A stretch of DNA of 64,000 nt from Bog-473 sp963751335. GTDB taxonomy: Bacteria > Actinomycetota > Acidimicrobiia > Acidimicrobiales > RAAP-2. The stretch covers positions 186,001-250,000 of the forward strand of contig CAVVUB010000009.1 of NCBI GenBank assembly GCA_963751335.1. The letters run 5' to 3'. Position 1 is the stretch's first letter, and each line of letters opens with the position of its first letter. This document shows, piece after piece, positions 1 to 8,715 of this stretch. The notes under the pieces are model-generated. The model had not been told where the DNA came from and ran no database searches. It saw only the letters and a list, made by a program, of their open reading frames with translations. The position numbers were made by a program, and so were the translations under genes.

Positions 1-385
1 GGAACACCTGTCGTGGTTGCGACGGACTGTGATTCCGGTCTCCGCGATGAGACGCTGGGCAGGAAGCGATTCGAGGGACACATCATCAACAAATCATCAA
101 AGGGCCTGGCCAGACGGTAAGCCGATGATCAAATGGGGTGACGGTACGGGTCGATTCGTCGGCCACGGACCGAACACTTCTGCGCTCGGAAGGCGAAAAG
201 GATCGTGAACCGGGCCGGTGTAGGCTTCGCGAACCTCAATTCGGGGTCAAAGCGCCGCCGCTGACGGTGGCAAGAGTGGCAGCGCTGTGGCAACCAGATC
301 GAGTGGCGGAATCGCCGAGCCATGGCACATGCTCCGCCTCCACCCGACGTCCCACGCCGATGGACGAGAAGGCTCGCTTCTTGTG
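1..385. other. No recognisable gene at the left edge
   Basis: Short open frames exist on both strands here, but none resembles a known family and none has a convincing ribosome-binding site. The stretch probably holds the upstream region of the membrane protein that follows and perhaps the degraded end of a gene outside the window. Confidence 0.4.
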
Positions 386-1033
386 ATGCCTTCGCCCTAC
401 AAAACCCTTCGCCACGCATTTCCCGTCGTACTCGAGGCCGTCGTTGGTCCTCTCGTCCTCTTCTATCTGCTCCTCGTCCTCACCGGCTTCAGAGGCGCGT
501 TGATCGCAGCGCTCGCCTGGTCGTACCTGGCCTTGGGTCGGCGCTTGTTCAAGGGTGAGCGAGTATCGATGTTGTTGCTGTTCGGGACGATCCTCATCAC
601 CTTGAGGACAGTGATTGCCTTCGTGACCGGAAGTGCGTTCGTCTACTTTGCGCAACCGACGGCCGGCACTGTTGTGATTTCGTTGGCTCTCCTCGTCTCC
701 GCCGCGGTTGGCCGACCGTTCACGCAACGGTTTGCCCACGACTTTTGCCCGATGGACCCCGCAATCATGAAGCGACCTTTGGTGCGACGATTCTTCATTC
801 GAATCTCCGTCCTCTGGGCAACAGTCCTGATGCTCAACGCGGGCCTCGTATTCTGGTTGCTCATCTCGTCGTCACTGCGTTCATTCGTACTCGAACGCTC
901 GGCGGTCACGTACGGACTCACCGCTGTCGCGATCTTTTTCTCCATCACCGGATTCATGGCGATGATGCGTCGCGACGGCATCACCGTTCAATGGGCGGCC
1001 AACCGGGCGCCTCGCCCAGAGCCGGAAATCTGA
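386..1033 (+). CDS. VC0807-like integral membrane protein
   Basis: A 215-residue hydrophobic protein with about six predicted membrane segments (roughly residues 10-30, 35-50, 55-75, 80-95, 135-155 and 170-190). The N-terminal pattern, a short basic start, then FPVVLEAVVGPLVLFYLLL, resembles the VC0807 / septation-protein-A-like family, whose function is unknown. The frame is open 33 codons further upstream, but that extension is hydrophilic and unlike the family, so the ATG at 386 is chosen. No strong ribosome-binding site is visible. The family assignment is by eye; a generic membrane protein is the alternative. Confidence 0.65.
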   Translation: MPSPYKTLRHAFPVVLEAVVGPLVLFYLLLVLTGFRGALIAALAWSYLALGRRLFKGERVSMLLLFGTILITLRTVIAFVTGSAFVYFAQPTAGTVVISLALLVSAAVGRPFTQRFAHDFCPMDPAIMKRPLVRRFFIRISVLWATVLMLNAGLVFWLLISSSLRSFVLERSAVTYGLTAVAIFFSITGFMAMMRRDGITVQWAANRAPRPEPEI

Positions 1034-1236
1034 TCCCCAAATTCCCCGGCGGGGTACTCCCACCGGTGTACGTGCAACGGGCCCCCGCATTCGCAGCACG
1101 CATTCACGGCTGGCCATCCCAAGACGGCGACCAACTACAGGTCGATCGCAACGGCGGCCTCGAGAGCACGGCGACCGGCGCCACCAACAGCGGCCCGACC
1201 TAAACTCCGCGGTGGCGACCACCGCGAGGATTGAGG

Positions 1237-1830
1237 ATGCAGATTCGCGTTGCAGGGTCTGATGACACTGACGGGATGGCGAAGACGCTCGCCGAAGCGT
1301 TCTTCAATGATCCCGTATGGGGGTGGGCGTTCTCCGATCCCGAGCGTCGCAAGGCCCAACATGAAGCCTGGTTCCGACTGTTGATCCGAAGCGCACTCCC
1401 TCATGGGTGGGTATGGACGACGCCGGCCCATGAGGCCGTGTCGGTATGGGTGCCGCCGGGTTCTCCTGAGCTCAGCGAGTCTGATGAAGCCCTGCTCGGA
1501 CCGATGCTCGGAGAAATGCTCGGTGAGCGGGCCGAGTTGGTCATGGAGGTGTTCGATCGCTTCGAGGCCGCTCATCCTCGAAATCGGGGGCATTACTACC
1601 TCAGCCTGCTCGGTACTCATACCGATCATCGTGGCTCGGGCATTGGGATGCGACTCCTTGCGGAAAATTTGGCTCTCTTGGATACGCTTGGTATGGCGGC
1701 CTACCTCGAGTCCACGAATCCGGCCAATCTCTTGAGATACGAGTCTGTCGGGTTCGCGGTGTGCGGGGCTTTCGACCTTCCCGACGACGGACCCACCGTC
1801 ATGACGATGTGGCGCGAACCTCCTTCTTGA
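1237..1830 (+). CDS. GNAT family N-acetyltransferase
   Basis: About 197 residues with the layout of an acetyl-CoA-dependent N-acetyltransferase. The acetyl-CoA pyrophosphate-binding motif A is visible near residues 130-145 (HTDHRGSGIGMRLL, a match to Q/RxxGxG/A), followed by a helix and a late strand with YESVGF, typical of motif B. An N-terminal AEAFFNDPVWGW segment is common in actinobacterial GNATs. The substrate cannot be deduced. A GAGGA sequence ends six bases before the ATG at 1237, which favours that start over the TTG at 1231. Confidence 0.8.
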   Translation: MQIRVAGSDDTDGMAKTLAEAFFNDPVWGWAFSDPERRKAQHEAWFRLLIRSALPHGWVWTTPAHEAVSVWVPPGSPELSESDEALLGPMLGEMLGERAELVMEVFDRFEAAHPRNRGHYYLSLLGTHTDHRGSGIGMRLLAENLALLDTLGMAAYLESTNPANLLRYESVGFAVCGAFDLPDDGPTVMTMWREPPS

Positions 1831-2093
1831 GGTCACCGATCACTCTCTCCCGAGGATCGGGATGTTTCGCGGTCCGCCCCGACCTCGGTCTCAACGAGCG
1901 AGTGCTTGCATGCGATTGGGCACTACTCGAAGTCGTTGTTGAGAGAGGTCGGAGGATCTGGATCGATGGAAATCCATCCGATATCACCGGTACACTCTCT
2001 GAAGGGGCCACATCCCGTTTCCTGCCGGGCGCATCTGCTCCTCAGGTCCGAAAGAGGCGGTGTGGGACGGGCAAGTATGGGCGAGTCAAAAAC

Positions 2094-3182
2094 TTGAGCC
2101 TGAGCCGACGAATCCCAATCGGTGGGACGGCGTCGCCACCCGTGAGGCGCGGGGCATTGACCCAGGGTCGCGGTTGGCTTGCCGGAGCTCTCCTCTTGGC
2201 GATCATCACCACGGTCGGCCTGTCTGGGTTCACACCAACGACCTCGGCCTCGGCCGAGACGACCAAGAGCGCTCCTCAACGCATCATCATCGACACCGAC
2301 CTTTCCCTGTGGTGGGACGACGCCACCGCGGTCGGGATGGCCAATGTTCTTCAGCAACGGGGCAAGGTCCAGATTCTCGGGGTCATGTCGGACGTCCGGA
2401 ACCCGATGGCGAGCGCGGCGCTCGACGCCATCGATACGGCCTATGGGCACAAGGGAATTCCCGTTGGAGCCGTGGCCGACAGCTCTGCCGATACGGCAGC
2501 TCATGGCTACAGTGACCTGCTGGCAGAAAAGCTCCCTCACACCATTCGGAATAGTTCACAAGCGCAGCCGGCGGTCCATCTCTATCGCCACCTGCTGGCG
2601 GCCCAACCGAATCACAGCGTGACAGTCGTCGCCCTCGGGGGCGACACCAACTTGGCGGGCCTGTTGCGCTCTGGCCCGGGTCAGGGCAGCTCGCTGTCGG
2701 GACGAGCGCTCGTCGCAAAAAAGGTCAAACAACTCGTGATCGAAGACGGGCTGTTCCCGACGGGTGGCCCCCCGTTCACCAATGAGAAGATCGACATCCC
2801 CGCTACGAAACTCGTCGTGAGCACAGGAGGCTGGCCAACGTCGATCGCCTGGGTCGACGGTCTGACCGGAATCAATACGAAGGTCGGTGCGACGCTCTGT
2901 TCGTCGGTGCCCCCAAAAAACCCGATGCGCATCGTGTATCAGAAGTTGTTCAGTTGCGGGCCACCAGGAGACGGCGACTGGGATGGGCCGACGATGTTGT
3001 ACGCGGTGGGGGAAGGATCCGGAATCTTCTCGGAGCTGGGTCAGGGTGGTGCCGCAGTGATCAACTCGCAGGGTGGATTGTCGTGGGGTTCCGGCCTCGG
3101 ACATCCTCGTGAGGTCTACGTGCACGTCGCAAATCAAGCCGAACTCAATGCGAAGATCAATTCGCTGATCACGAGCTCGTAG
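2094..3182 (+). CDS. Secreted inosine-uridine nucleoside hydrolase-like protein
   Basis: About 362 residues. After a basic stretch comes one hydrophobic segment (GALLLAIITTVGLSGF) and an Ala/Ser-rich region ending ASAETTKS, a plausible Sec signal or anchor. The mature part starts IIIDTDLSLWWDDATAVG, which matches the calcium-binding DTDPGxDDAxA motif of nucleoside hydrolases with a changed middle. ALGGDTNLAGLL corresponds to the family's ALGPLTNLA, and DWDGPTMLYAV to the C-terminal Asp motif. Family members cleave the N-glycosidic bond of ribonucleosides; an exported form would scavenge nucleosides. The start is uncertain: TTG 2094 or GTG 2142, and the frame is open back to 1761, inside the GNAT gene. 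Confidence 0.7.
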   Translation: MSLSRRIPIGGTASPPVRRGALTQGRGWLAGALLLAIITTVGLSGFTPTTSASAETTKSAPQRIIIDTDLSLWWDDATAVGMANVLQQRGKVQILGVMSDVRNPMASAALDAIDTAYGHKGIPVGAVADSSADTAAHGYSDLLAEKLPHTIRNSSQAQPAVHLYRHLLAAQPNHSVTVVALGGDTNLAGLLRSGPGQGSSLSGRALVAKKVKQLVIEDGLFPTGGPPFTNEKIDIPATKLVVSTGGWPTSIAWVDGLTGINTKVGATLCSSVPPKNPMRIVYQKLFSCGPPGDGDWDGPTMLYAVGEGSGIFSELGQGGAAVINSQGGLSWGSGLGHPREVYVHVANQAELNAKINSLITSS

Positions 3183-3661
3183 TGCTCATGAATGGAGTAC
3201 ACGGCTCGGTTTTTGCATTGTTCGATTTGGAATCGACCTCCGAGTCGGGACCCGCAAGAACACATTCAATCAAGGTCATCAGGATCGACGGACATGGAGG
3301 ATTGGGCAAGTTCTCTGTGGCGTCGATATCTGGCCGGACACCTCAGCGAGAGATCGCCCATACCGACGACTTTGCCAGAGCGGACGGCCCCAGAGAGGTG
3401 TGTACCGAGCGGGGGACGACGCGGGATGGCGTAATGGGTACCAAAAGAGGAGGTCTGGGGGCGGTGGAACGAACGGTTGGACGACGAGCGGGATACGTGG
3501 CACGCCAGAAACCAGAGAAATTCACAGACCCCGTCATGGCTGGCACCGCGCCATTTGAGGACCAGTTGATCTGCAAGAACTGGCGTCAACCTGACGGGCG
3601 CCACCCTTCTCGGACCCATTAGGCTGGGCGCACGTTTTACGGTCACGGTTCCTGGATTGCC
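3183..3661. other. Non-coding stretch, nothing recognised
   Basis: About 480 bases without a convincing gene. An open frame of 146 codons runs through 3182-3622, but its product has no domain, membrane segment or family resemblance, and antisense frames of similar length overlap it. No tRNA or repeat was seen. Confidence 0.45.
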
Positions 3662-3976
3662 TTGGTAGTTTTCTTCGGCCTGTTCGCGATGCGGGCGTTT
3701 TCCTCTCAGCGCCGCCGCAGGGGTCCGCACGGGAGTTCACCTGCCGCGAGCCGGTTCACCGACCCCACTCCTTCACGTCGAGCAGCTGATCCTGCCCAAG
3801 CAATGTCTCCCGAGACCCCCTTCACCGGTATCGCTCCAGGCTGGCTGATCGACCCCTCGCGTCGACATGAGCAGCGATATTGGTCGGGGTCCGAATGGAC
3901 GGAACACGTGATGGACGCAGGTGTACCGGGCATCGACCCACCCCCGGGCAGCGCCGGTCACGACGCATCCTCATAG
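3662..3976 (+). CDS. Small membrane protein with DUF2510 domain
   Basis: A 104-residue protein. A hydrophobic helix at the start (VVFFGLFAMRAF) is followed by an Arg/Ser/Pro-rich linker and a DUF2510 module near residues 58-85: APGWLIDPSRRHEQRYW, then GSEWTEHV. This fits the actinobacterial consensus of a Trp-rich PGW..DP....RYWDG..WT box. DUF2510 domains usually sit at termini of actinobacterial membrane proteins and have no known activity. The TTG at 3662 is the first usual start codon. The frame is open back to 3623 with more hydrophobic residues (GSWIAL) but no ATG, GTG or TTG, so the true start may use a rare codon or be lost. Confidence 0.65.
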   Translation: MVVFFGLFAMRAFSSQRRRRGPHGSSPAASRFTDPTPSRRAADPAQAMSPETPFTGIAPGWLIDPSRRHEQRYWSGSEWTEHVMDAGVPGIDPPPGSAGHDASS

Positions 3977-4145
3977 CCCGGAGACCGGTTCCGTTCTGTC
4001 GAGCGCGAATGCCGGCCGCGTCGTCTGCTCCGGGGTCCGATCTCTCGGCCATCGTTCGTGGCGGAGTCTTACCCTCACGAACTCTCGAATCCGGGAGGTA
4101 GCTCCCCATGGTCCCGGCACGTGCCGCGCTGTTTGAATAGTCTCC

Positions 4146-4573
4146 ATGACTCTCTACGCGCTGGACGAAGAACGGCCGCGGATTCACCCCGAGGCATATG
4201 TCCACCCCAAGGCCATTCCTCTCGGCGAGGTCCGAGTCGGACCAAGCGCAAGTATCTGGCCAGGGGCCATCATCCGTGCTGACAATGGCCCATCATCATC
4301 GGGGCTCGGACCTCCATTCAGGACGGCACTGTCATCCACACCCAATTGAGAAAGCAGACTCGGATCGGTGCCGATTGCGTGGTCGGCCACTTGGCGCATA
4401 GAAGGATGCGTTCTCGAGGACCTGGTGCTCGTCGGTTCGGGCGCAGTTGTTCTCGAAGGGGTCACCTGTCGCTCAGGCTCACTGGTGGGGGCGGGTGCCG
4501 TCGTCCCCCGGGGACCGAAGTCCCAGCCGGCGCAATGGCGCTCGGTGTTCCTGCCCGCATACGACGAGGTTGA
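4146..4573 (+). pseudogene. Gamma-carbonic anhydrase family protein, three frameshifts
   Basis: Joined across frames, the region encodes a left-handed beta-helix hexapeptide protein of the PaaY/YrdA gamma-carbonic anhydrase group. It starts MTLYALDEERPRIHPEAYV and reads through RADNGP; the shift near 4290 leads to IIIGARTSIQDGTVIHT. A shift near 4398 joins VVGHLAH to IEGCVLEDLVLVGSGAVV, and one near 4506 joins VGAGAVV to PPGTEVPAGAMALGVPARI. The Ile-Gly hexapeptide periodicity and the zinc-ligand histidines (VIHT, VGHLAH) survive in the pieces. Total length would be about 142 codons, slightly short for the family. As read, no functional protein is made. Indel sequencing errors are the main alternative to true decay. 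Confidence 0.75.
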
Positions 4574-4710
4574 GCGATTCGCGATTCCGTGAAGTTCAAT
4601 GCGGAGGCATACTCATCTCGGCACCTGCCCCAGCATCGCGACGGCAGTCACGGGGTGTCCCTGGCCGAGTGCCTGGAGACGCGGCCCTAGGGCCCGGGAG
4701 CTCATCGACG

Positions 4711-5163
4711 CTACATTTCTTGGTCGTCACACGCCCAGGTCCATCGAGGAACCTCGCGCAATGGGTGAAGCTGGTCCTCTGTCTCTGCATGGGAGTTCTG
4801 CATCGCGACCTTCGAACCGAATTCAACGTGAGATCGGACCGCCTCTCGGAATTCCTCGTTGTGAGGAACGTCTGACGCGTCCAACGCCGTCATATAGAGA
4901 TCGACGAATCTCCTTCGCTGTTCCTCGGTAATCCGGAGGTGTCGGTGGACCTTGATGAGATGGGCGAATCCGAGGTCTCGGGTGAAGCGGTCGGGACCAC
5001 CAAAGGACTCAGCGGTGAAGGCGGTCAGGTGGTCGACATGTTCTGGCTTGCCGTCGCCGAAGAGTGGCTGGAGTAGGGGATCTTTGAGGACGCTGCGGTA
5101 AAAGCTGTCCTCGAGGCGGTGCAATGCCTCTTCCCCACCGGCGAATTCGTAGAGCGACGGCAT
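4711..5163 (-). CDS. Truncated hemoglobin (group II-like)
   Basis: A 150-residue 2-on-2 globin that binds heme in the cytoplasm; relatives handle O2, NO or peroxide. The chain begins MPSLYEFAGGEEALHRLEDSFY, the usual helix-A/B start of truncated globins. ESFGGPDRFTRDLG is the characteristic GGP turn before helix E/F, and LIKVHRHLRI carries the expected proximal histidine, followed by RFVDLYMTAL. The open frame extends over 150 codons upstream, but only as an antisense shadow of the acyl-CoA dehydrogenase, so ATG 5163 is the start. The gene lies 59 bases downstream of that dehydrogenase on the same strand and may be co-transcribed. Confidence 0.85.
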   Translation of the reverse strand: MPSLYEFAGGEEALHRLEDSFYRSVLKDPLLQPLFGDGKPEHVDHLTAFTAESFGGPDRFTRDLGFAHLIKVHRHLRITEEQRRRFVDLYMTALDASDVPHNEEFREAVRSHVEFGSKVAMQNSHAETEDQLHPLREVPRWTWACDDQEM

Positions 5164-5222
5164 ACGGCAATTGTACGGGTGAGGATCCCATGAGACTGCC
5201 GGCAATCGAATGGGCGTTACCC

Positions 5223-6380
5223 TCAGCGAGGAGCGCGAGGCATGCCGAGTCCGATCATCGCGACAATGTCGCGTTGGATCTCGTTGGTGCCACCTCCGAA
5301 CGTGAAAATGGTCTGAGTGCGCGCCTGCTGCTCGAGCCGGCCTCGCAGCACCGCTCCCGGAGAGCCTTCGACCAGATAGCCCGCTTGGCCGACCACCTCG
5401 AGTAGCTGGCGATAGACCTCGAGGGCGAGCTCGGTTCCGTACACCTTGGTGGCAGAGGCATCCGCGGGGTTCAGGCCCTTGTCGGAGGCCCACGCGACCT
5501 TCCAGTTGAACAGCTTCAGTACCTCGATCTTGGCGTGCACCTTGGCCAGGGTCATCTGGACCCACTCTTGATCGACCAGGCTGCGTCCGTCCCTGAGCTG
5601 GTGCCCCTGAGCCCATCGCCGTACTTCAGTCAGACTCCTGAGCAAGCCCGAAGCCGGACAGATCGCCACTCGCTCGTGATTGAGCTGGTTCGTAATCAGC
5701 TTCCAACCTTGATTCTCGGCTCCGACCAGGTTCTCGGCCGGAACCCGGACGTCCTCATAAAAGGTAGAGCTGGTGATGTCGCCGGCGATGGTGGCCAACG
5801 GGACCCAGCTGAATCCTGGACTGTCGACCGGCACAATGAATACAGACAGACCCTTGTGCTTTGGGGCGTTGGGGTCGGTGCGCGCCGCCAGCCACACGTA
5901 GTCGGCGTACTGGATTGCGCTCGTGTAGATCTTCTGGCCGTTGATCACATATTCGTCCCCGTCCCGCACGGCCCGCGTTTGCAGTGAAGCCAGATCGGTG
6001 CCTGCCGAAGGCTCGGTGTAGCCAATTGAGAAGTGGACCTCGCCCCGAATGATGCCGGGCAGGATCCGCTGCTTCTGTTCAGCGGTGCCGAGGGCCATGA
6101 GGGTGGGACCGACGCTGTTCAACGTGAGCAGCGGCAACGGCACACCCGCCCAGTGGGACTCTTCGACGAAGATCATCTGGTCAATGGGCCCTCTGGCTTG
6201 GCCGCCGTACTCGACTGGCCAGCCGAGGCCGAGCCACCCGTCCTGACCCATCCGGCGGATGTAATGGGTATACGGCGACTCGTTGAGGTCCGAGCCCTCA
6301 AACTCCGCGACCAGGACCTCGAAGTACTCTCGGAGCTCGCACTGCAGGTCCCGTTGCTCCTTTGTGTATTCCAGTTGCAT
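5223..6380 (-). CDS. Acyl-CoA dehydrogenase
   Basis: A 385-residue FAD enzyme that introduces a trans-2,3 double bond into an acyl-CoA and passes electrons to ETF. The N-terminal helical domain starts QLEYTKEQRDLQCELREYF. The mid-domain FAD/substrate motif is IGYTEPSAGTDLASLQT, and the C-terminal signature FTFGGGTNEIQRDIVA is intact near residue 370. The sequence resembles FadE proteins acting on steroid side chains or branched substrates, but the substrate cannot be fixed from the sequence. ATG 6380 is chosen because the 32 upstream codons are basic and unlike the family. The ETF genes lie at 23.1-24.9 kb in the same window. Confidence 0.9.
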   Translation of the reverse strand: MQLEYTKEQRDLQCELREYFEVLVAEFEGSDLNESPYTHYIRRMGQDGWLGLGWPVEYGGQARGPIDQMIFVEESHWAGVPLPLLTLNSVGPTLMALGTAEQKQRILPGIIRGEVHFSIGYTEPSAGTDLASLQTRAVRDGDEYVINGQKIYTSAIQYADYVWLAARTDPNAPKHKGLSVFIVPVDSPGFSWVPLATIAGDITSSTFYEDVRVPAENLVGAENQGWKLITNQLNHERVAICPASGLLRSLTEVRRWAQGHQLRDGRSLVDQEWVQMTLAKVHAKIEVLKLFNWKVAWASDKGLNPADASATKVYGTELALEVYRQLLEVVGQAGYLVEGSPGAVLRGRLEQQARTQTIFTFGGGTNEIQRDIVAMIGLGMPRAPR

Positions 6381-6414
6381 GTTGCCTCCGATTGGGCAAT
6401 GTGGTTGGAGTCGG

Positions 6415-6822
6415 TCAGAACGAAACGGTTCCGAGCGCCGCTCGGGGATCCGACGTCGGCACGATGTCCTTGCCAAGGGGGGCGATGGCCACAGCCGCCA
6501 ACTTGAAGTTTCCGAGCCCGAGCGGGATGCCGATGATGGTCAGGCACAGCAAGAGACCCAGAACGAGGTGAGCGATCGCCATCCAAAGACCGACGAGGAT
6601 GAACCAGATGACGTTTCCGATGGTGGATGCCGCCCCAGCATCCGGCCGGCGCACCACGGTTCTTCCGAACGGCCACAGCACATAGGCCGCGAGTCGAAAC
6701 GACGCGATCCCAAACGGAATGGTGATGATCAGGATGAACATGACGACGCCGGCCACTGCGTATCCCAGCGCCAGCCAGATCCCCGACAGCACGAGCCAAA
6801 TGATGTTCAAGATCGTCCGCAC
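6415..6822 (-). CDS. YccF domain membrane protein
   Basis: A 135-residue inner-membrane protein with two tandem YccF-type repeats. The first runs from ILNIIWLVLSGIWLALGY to ITIPFGIASFRLAAYVLWPFGR and the second from IGNVIWFILVGLWMAIAH to TIIGIPLGLGNFKLA. Each has two membrane helices and the typical IxNxIWxxxxGxWxAxxH and IPxGxxxFxLA signatures. Function in bacteria is unknown. GTG 6822 is the start. It sits 34 bases upstream of the acyl-CoA dehydrogenase gene on the same strand, so the two may share a transcript without an evident functional link. Confidence 0.85.
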   Translation of the reverse strand: MRTILNIIWLVLSGIWLALGYAVAGVVMFILIITIPFGIASFRLAAYVLWPFGRTVVRRPDAGAASTIGNVIWFILVGLWMAIAHLVLGLLLCLTIIGIPLGLGNFKLAAVAIAPLGKDIVPTSDPRAALGTVSF

Positions 6823-7089
6823 GCTACGAGTATCTCATGACACTTCGCAGAGAGGCTCCAGGCAGGCGACGTCACCAGGCAGGCACGAGGACACCCGCTC
6901 CAACTCCAAAATGAGAAGTGTGTCGGCGACCCGGTCATCATCCCACGCCCGACGGCCTCCCGCCGCTTCATCCATGACGTTGTGGTCCTCGCCGATGACG
7001 GCTGCGGGCGTCGTGTCGGCGCGCGATGCTGGTCGGACTGAACAACTCGAGGGTGGCCAACGAGACCGCTCACGTCCCTAAGGAATCCA

Positions 7090-7566
7090 ATGCCCGATAC
7101 CGTCTTCTTGTCCGACCGAATCGAGGTGACCCGGCCAATTCCAGCACCGGCCGGCGCCATTTTCGATGTCCTGCGTAGCCCGGCGGGCCATGTGGCCATC
7201 GACGCCTCCGGGATGCTGCAGGACTTCACCGGTGAGCCGGCGGAGAAGGTCGGTGACACATTCGTCATCCACATGGACCGCGAGTCGCTCAACGACGTCC
7301 CGCTGGGCAAGTACGACGTGACCGTGCACATCATCCTGTTCGAGCGCGACAAAGAAATCGCCTGGGACCTCGGGCCCGATATTCCGGTCCTGCACTTCTA
7401 CGGCTACCGCCTGGATCCCGGTGAGGACGGGGTCACCAATGTGACGTCCTACTACGACTGGTCGAAGGTGACGAACGACTTCAAGGATCGCTTCCCGATC
7501 GTGCCCGAGTCGGCCCTGCGGGCCACCTTGGGAATCTTGGAGCGGACGGTCAGAAAGGGCCTGTGA
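7090..7566 (+). CDS. SRPBCC family protein
   Basis: A 158-residue START/Bet v1-like helix-grip protein. It opens with the usual pattern for this fold, a strand followed by PAPAGAIFDVLRSPAGH, and ends in an amphipathic C-terminal helix (LRATLGILERTV). Such proteins bind hydrophobic ligands or act as cyclases in a closed cavity; no catalytic residues can be assigned. The TSYYDWSKVTNDFKDRFP segment resembles actinobacterial SRPBCC proteins called polyketide cyclase-like. It ends 18 bases before the 3' end of the convergent serine hydrolase gene. The ligand is unknown. Confidence 0.8.
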   Translation: MPDTVFLSDRIEVTRPIPAPAGAIFDVLRSPAGHVAIDASGMLQDFTGEPAEKVGDTFVIHMDRESLNDVPLGKYDVTVHIILFERDKEIAWDLGPDIPVLHFYGYRLDPGEDGVTNVTSYYDWSKVTNDFKDRFPIVPESALRATLGILERTVRKGL

Positions 7567-7584
7567 CCCTCCCCACCTCACTGC

Positions 7585-8532
7585 TCACTCATACCCACCG
7601 AGCCCACGAATCGGTTCAGCTGGGCGGTGGCTCCGGATCCGAAGATGCCCGACGGCCTCGGCTACGGCCAAGGACATCGCGCTACCTATCGCTGCCCGCG
7701 AGTCATATGGCCGGTACGCCCGAGTAAACACTGCTATCGAATAGGCCTCCCCATTTGAATCGGCGATGAGCGCGATCTCATTGAACACACGCCGAAAGAG
7801 TCCGCCACTCTTGGCCTCGAGAGTCCCGCCTTCAGTGACCGCACCAGCGAGACGCTGAGTCACCTGCCGGGACATAACGCGGCGGAGGACCGCGCACGCT
7901 GGCGGATTGGCGGCGGTCCCAGCCCACACGGTTGCGAGCAACCGGGTCGCATCTCGTGCCGTCGTCCGGGATGTCTGGAGCGGATCGAGTGCTCGACATC
8001 GGTCGATGCGCTCCGGGTCGGTCGCTGCGCTCTGTGCGTCCGGTCCCATCTCACCGCTTTGCACTGCCACGAGTTCGGTGTAGTTCCGATGGCCCATATC
8101 GGACGCCACGCCATCCAACATCTCGTGGAGACTCTCCACGACAACCGTTTCTCGACATCCGATGGCACGCAGCCGGTCATTGACCGCAGGGATCCCGACG
8201 GCGGCGGTTACAGCGTCGGCTGCCGCGTTGTCACTGATGGTCAGCATCAGGTAGCTGAGATCGCGGAGGGACATGGTGACCGCGTCCTCGAACTGTGAGA
8301 TCCCGACGGGGCCGGGCGTTCGATGCGCAGGATCGAGTGAAGCTGTCTCCGTTGGGTCTATTCGACCCGCGTCGACCTGGGCGTAGAACTCAAGGCCAAT
8401 GGGGACCTTGACCACGGAAGCAAGGACATGCGGCCTGTCGGCATCAAGCGAGACCTCGGCGCCATCCGACAAACGAACAGCATGCAACGAACCGATGCAG
8501 CCAGCCTCATCGAAGAGGCGTCTCAAATCCAT
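7585..8532 (-). CDS. Class A beta-lactamase-like serine hydrolase
   Basis: A 315-residue protein of the beta-lactamase / penicillin-binding fold. Three catalytic boxes are visible: SVVK (nucleophile Ser and Lys, about residue 38), SDNAAAD (SDN box, about residue 103), and KSGG in place of KTG (about residue 240). The ATG at 8532 gives a start MDLRRLFDEAGCIGSL with no signal peptide, unlike secreted class A beta-lactamases, so a cytoplasmic esterase or amidase role is possible. Upstream codons read in frame to 8706 without a hydrophobic segment. It is downstream of a GntR-type regulator on the same strand, 183 bases away, which may control it. Confidence 0.75.
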   Translation of the reverse strand: MDLRRLFDEAGCIGSLHAVRLSDGAEVSLDADRPHVLASVVKVPIGLEFYAQVDAGRIDPTETASLDPAHRTPGPVGISQFEDAVTMSLRDLSYLMLTISDNAAADAVTAAVGIPAVNDRLRAIGCRETVVVESLHEMLDGVASDMGHRNYTELVAVQSGEMGPDAQSAATDPERIDRCRALDPLQTSRTTARDATRLLATVWAGTAANPPACAVLRRVMSRQVTQRLAGAVTEGGTLEAKSGGLFRRVFNEIALIADSNGEAYSIAVFTRAYRPYDSRAAIGSAMSLAVAEAVGHLRIRSHRPAEPIRGLGGYE

Positions 8533-8715
8533 GGGCACCCATTCTGCCCGGCGACGTGCGACCTGCTTGGGAGCACCGGCGGCAAGGGTCACCCGATCGT
8601 GAGCTGCCCACGGCCCGACTGATCGCCTGTGGTTCGGTCCTCCCCGCCGAAAAATCGACTTCGACTCGTGCCACATCCGCAGTGGGTGAAGCCGTTCGAT
8701 CCACAACGTGGCGGC

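Noticed and set aside
3182..3622. 146-codon plus-strand frame between the nucleoside hydrolase and DUF2510 genes
   Set aside because: No ribosome-binding site, no domain and no family likeness, and it overlaps equally long frames on the other strand.
6719..7081. 120-codon plus-strand frame crossing the yccF start and the following gap
   Set aside because: It is the antisense shadow of yccF for its first third, and the rest has no family likeness.
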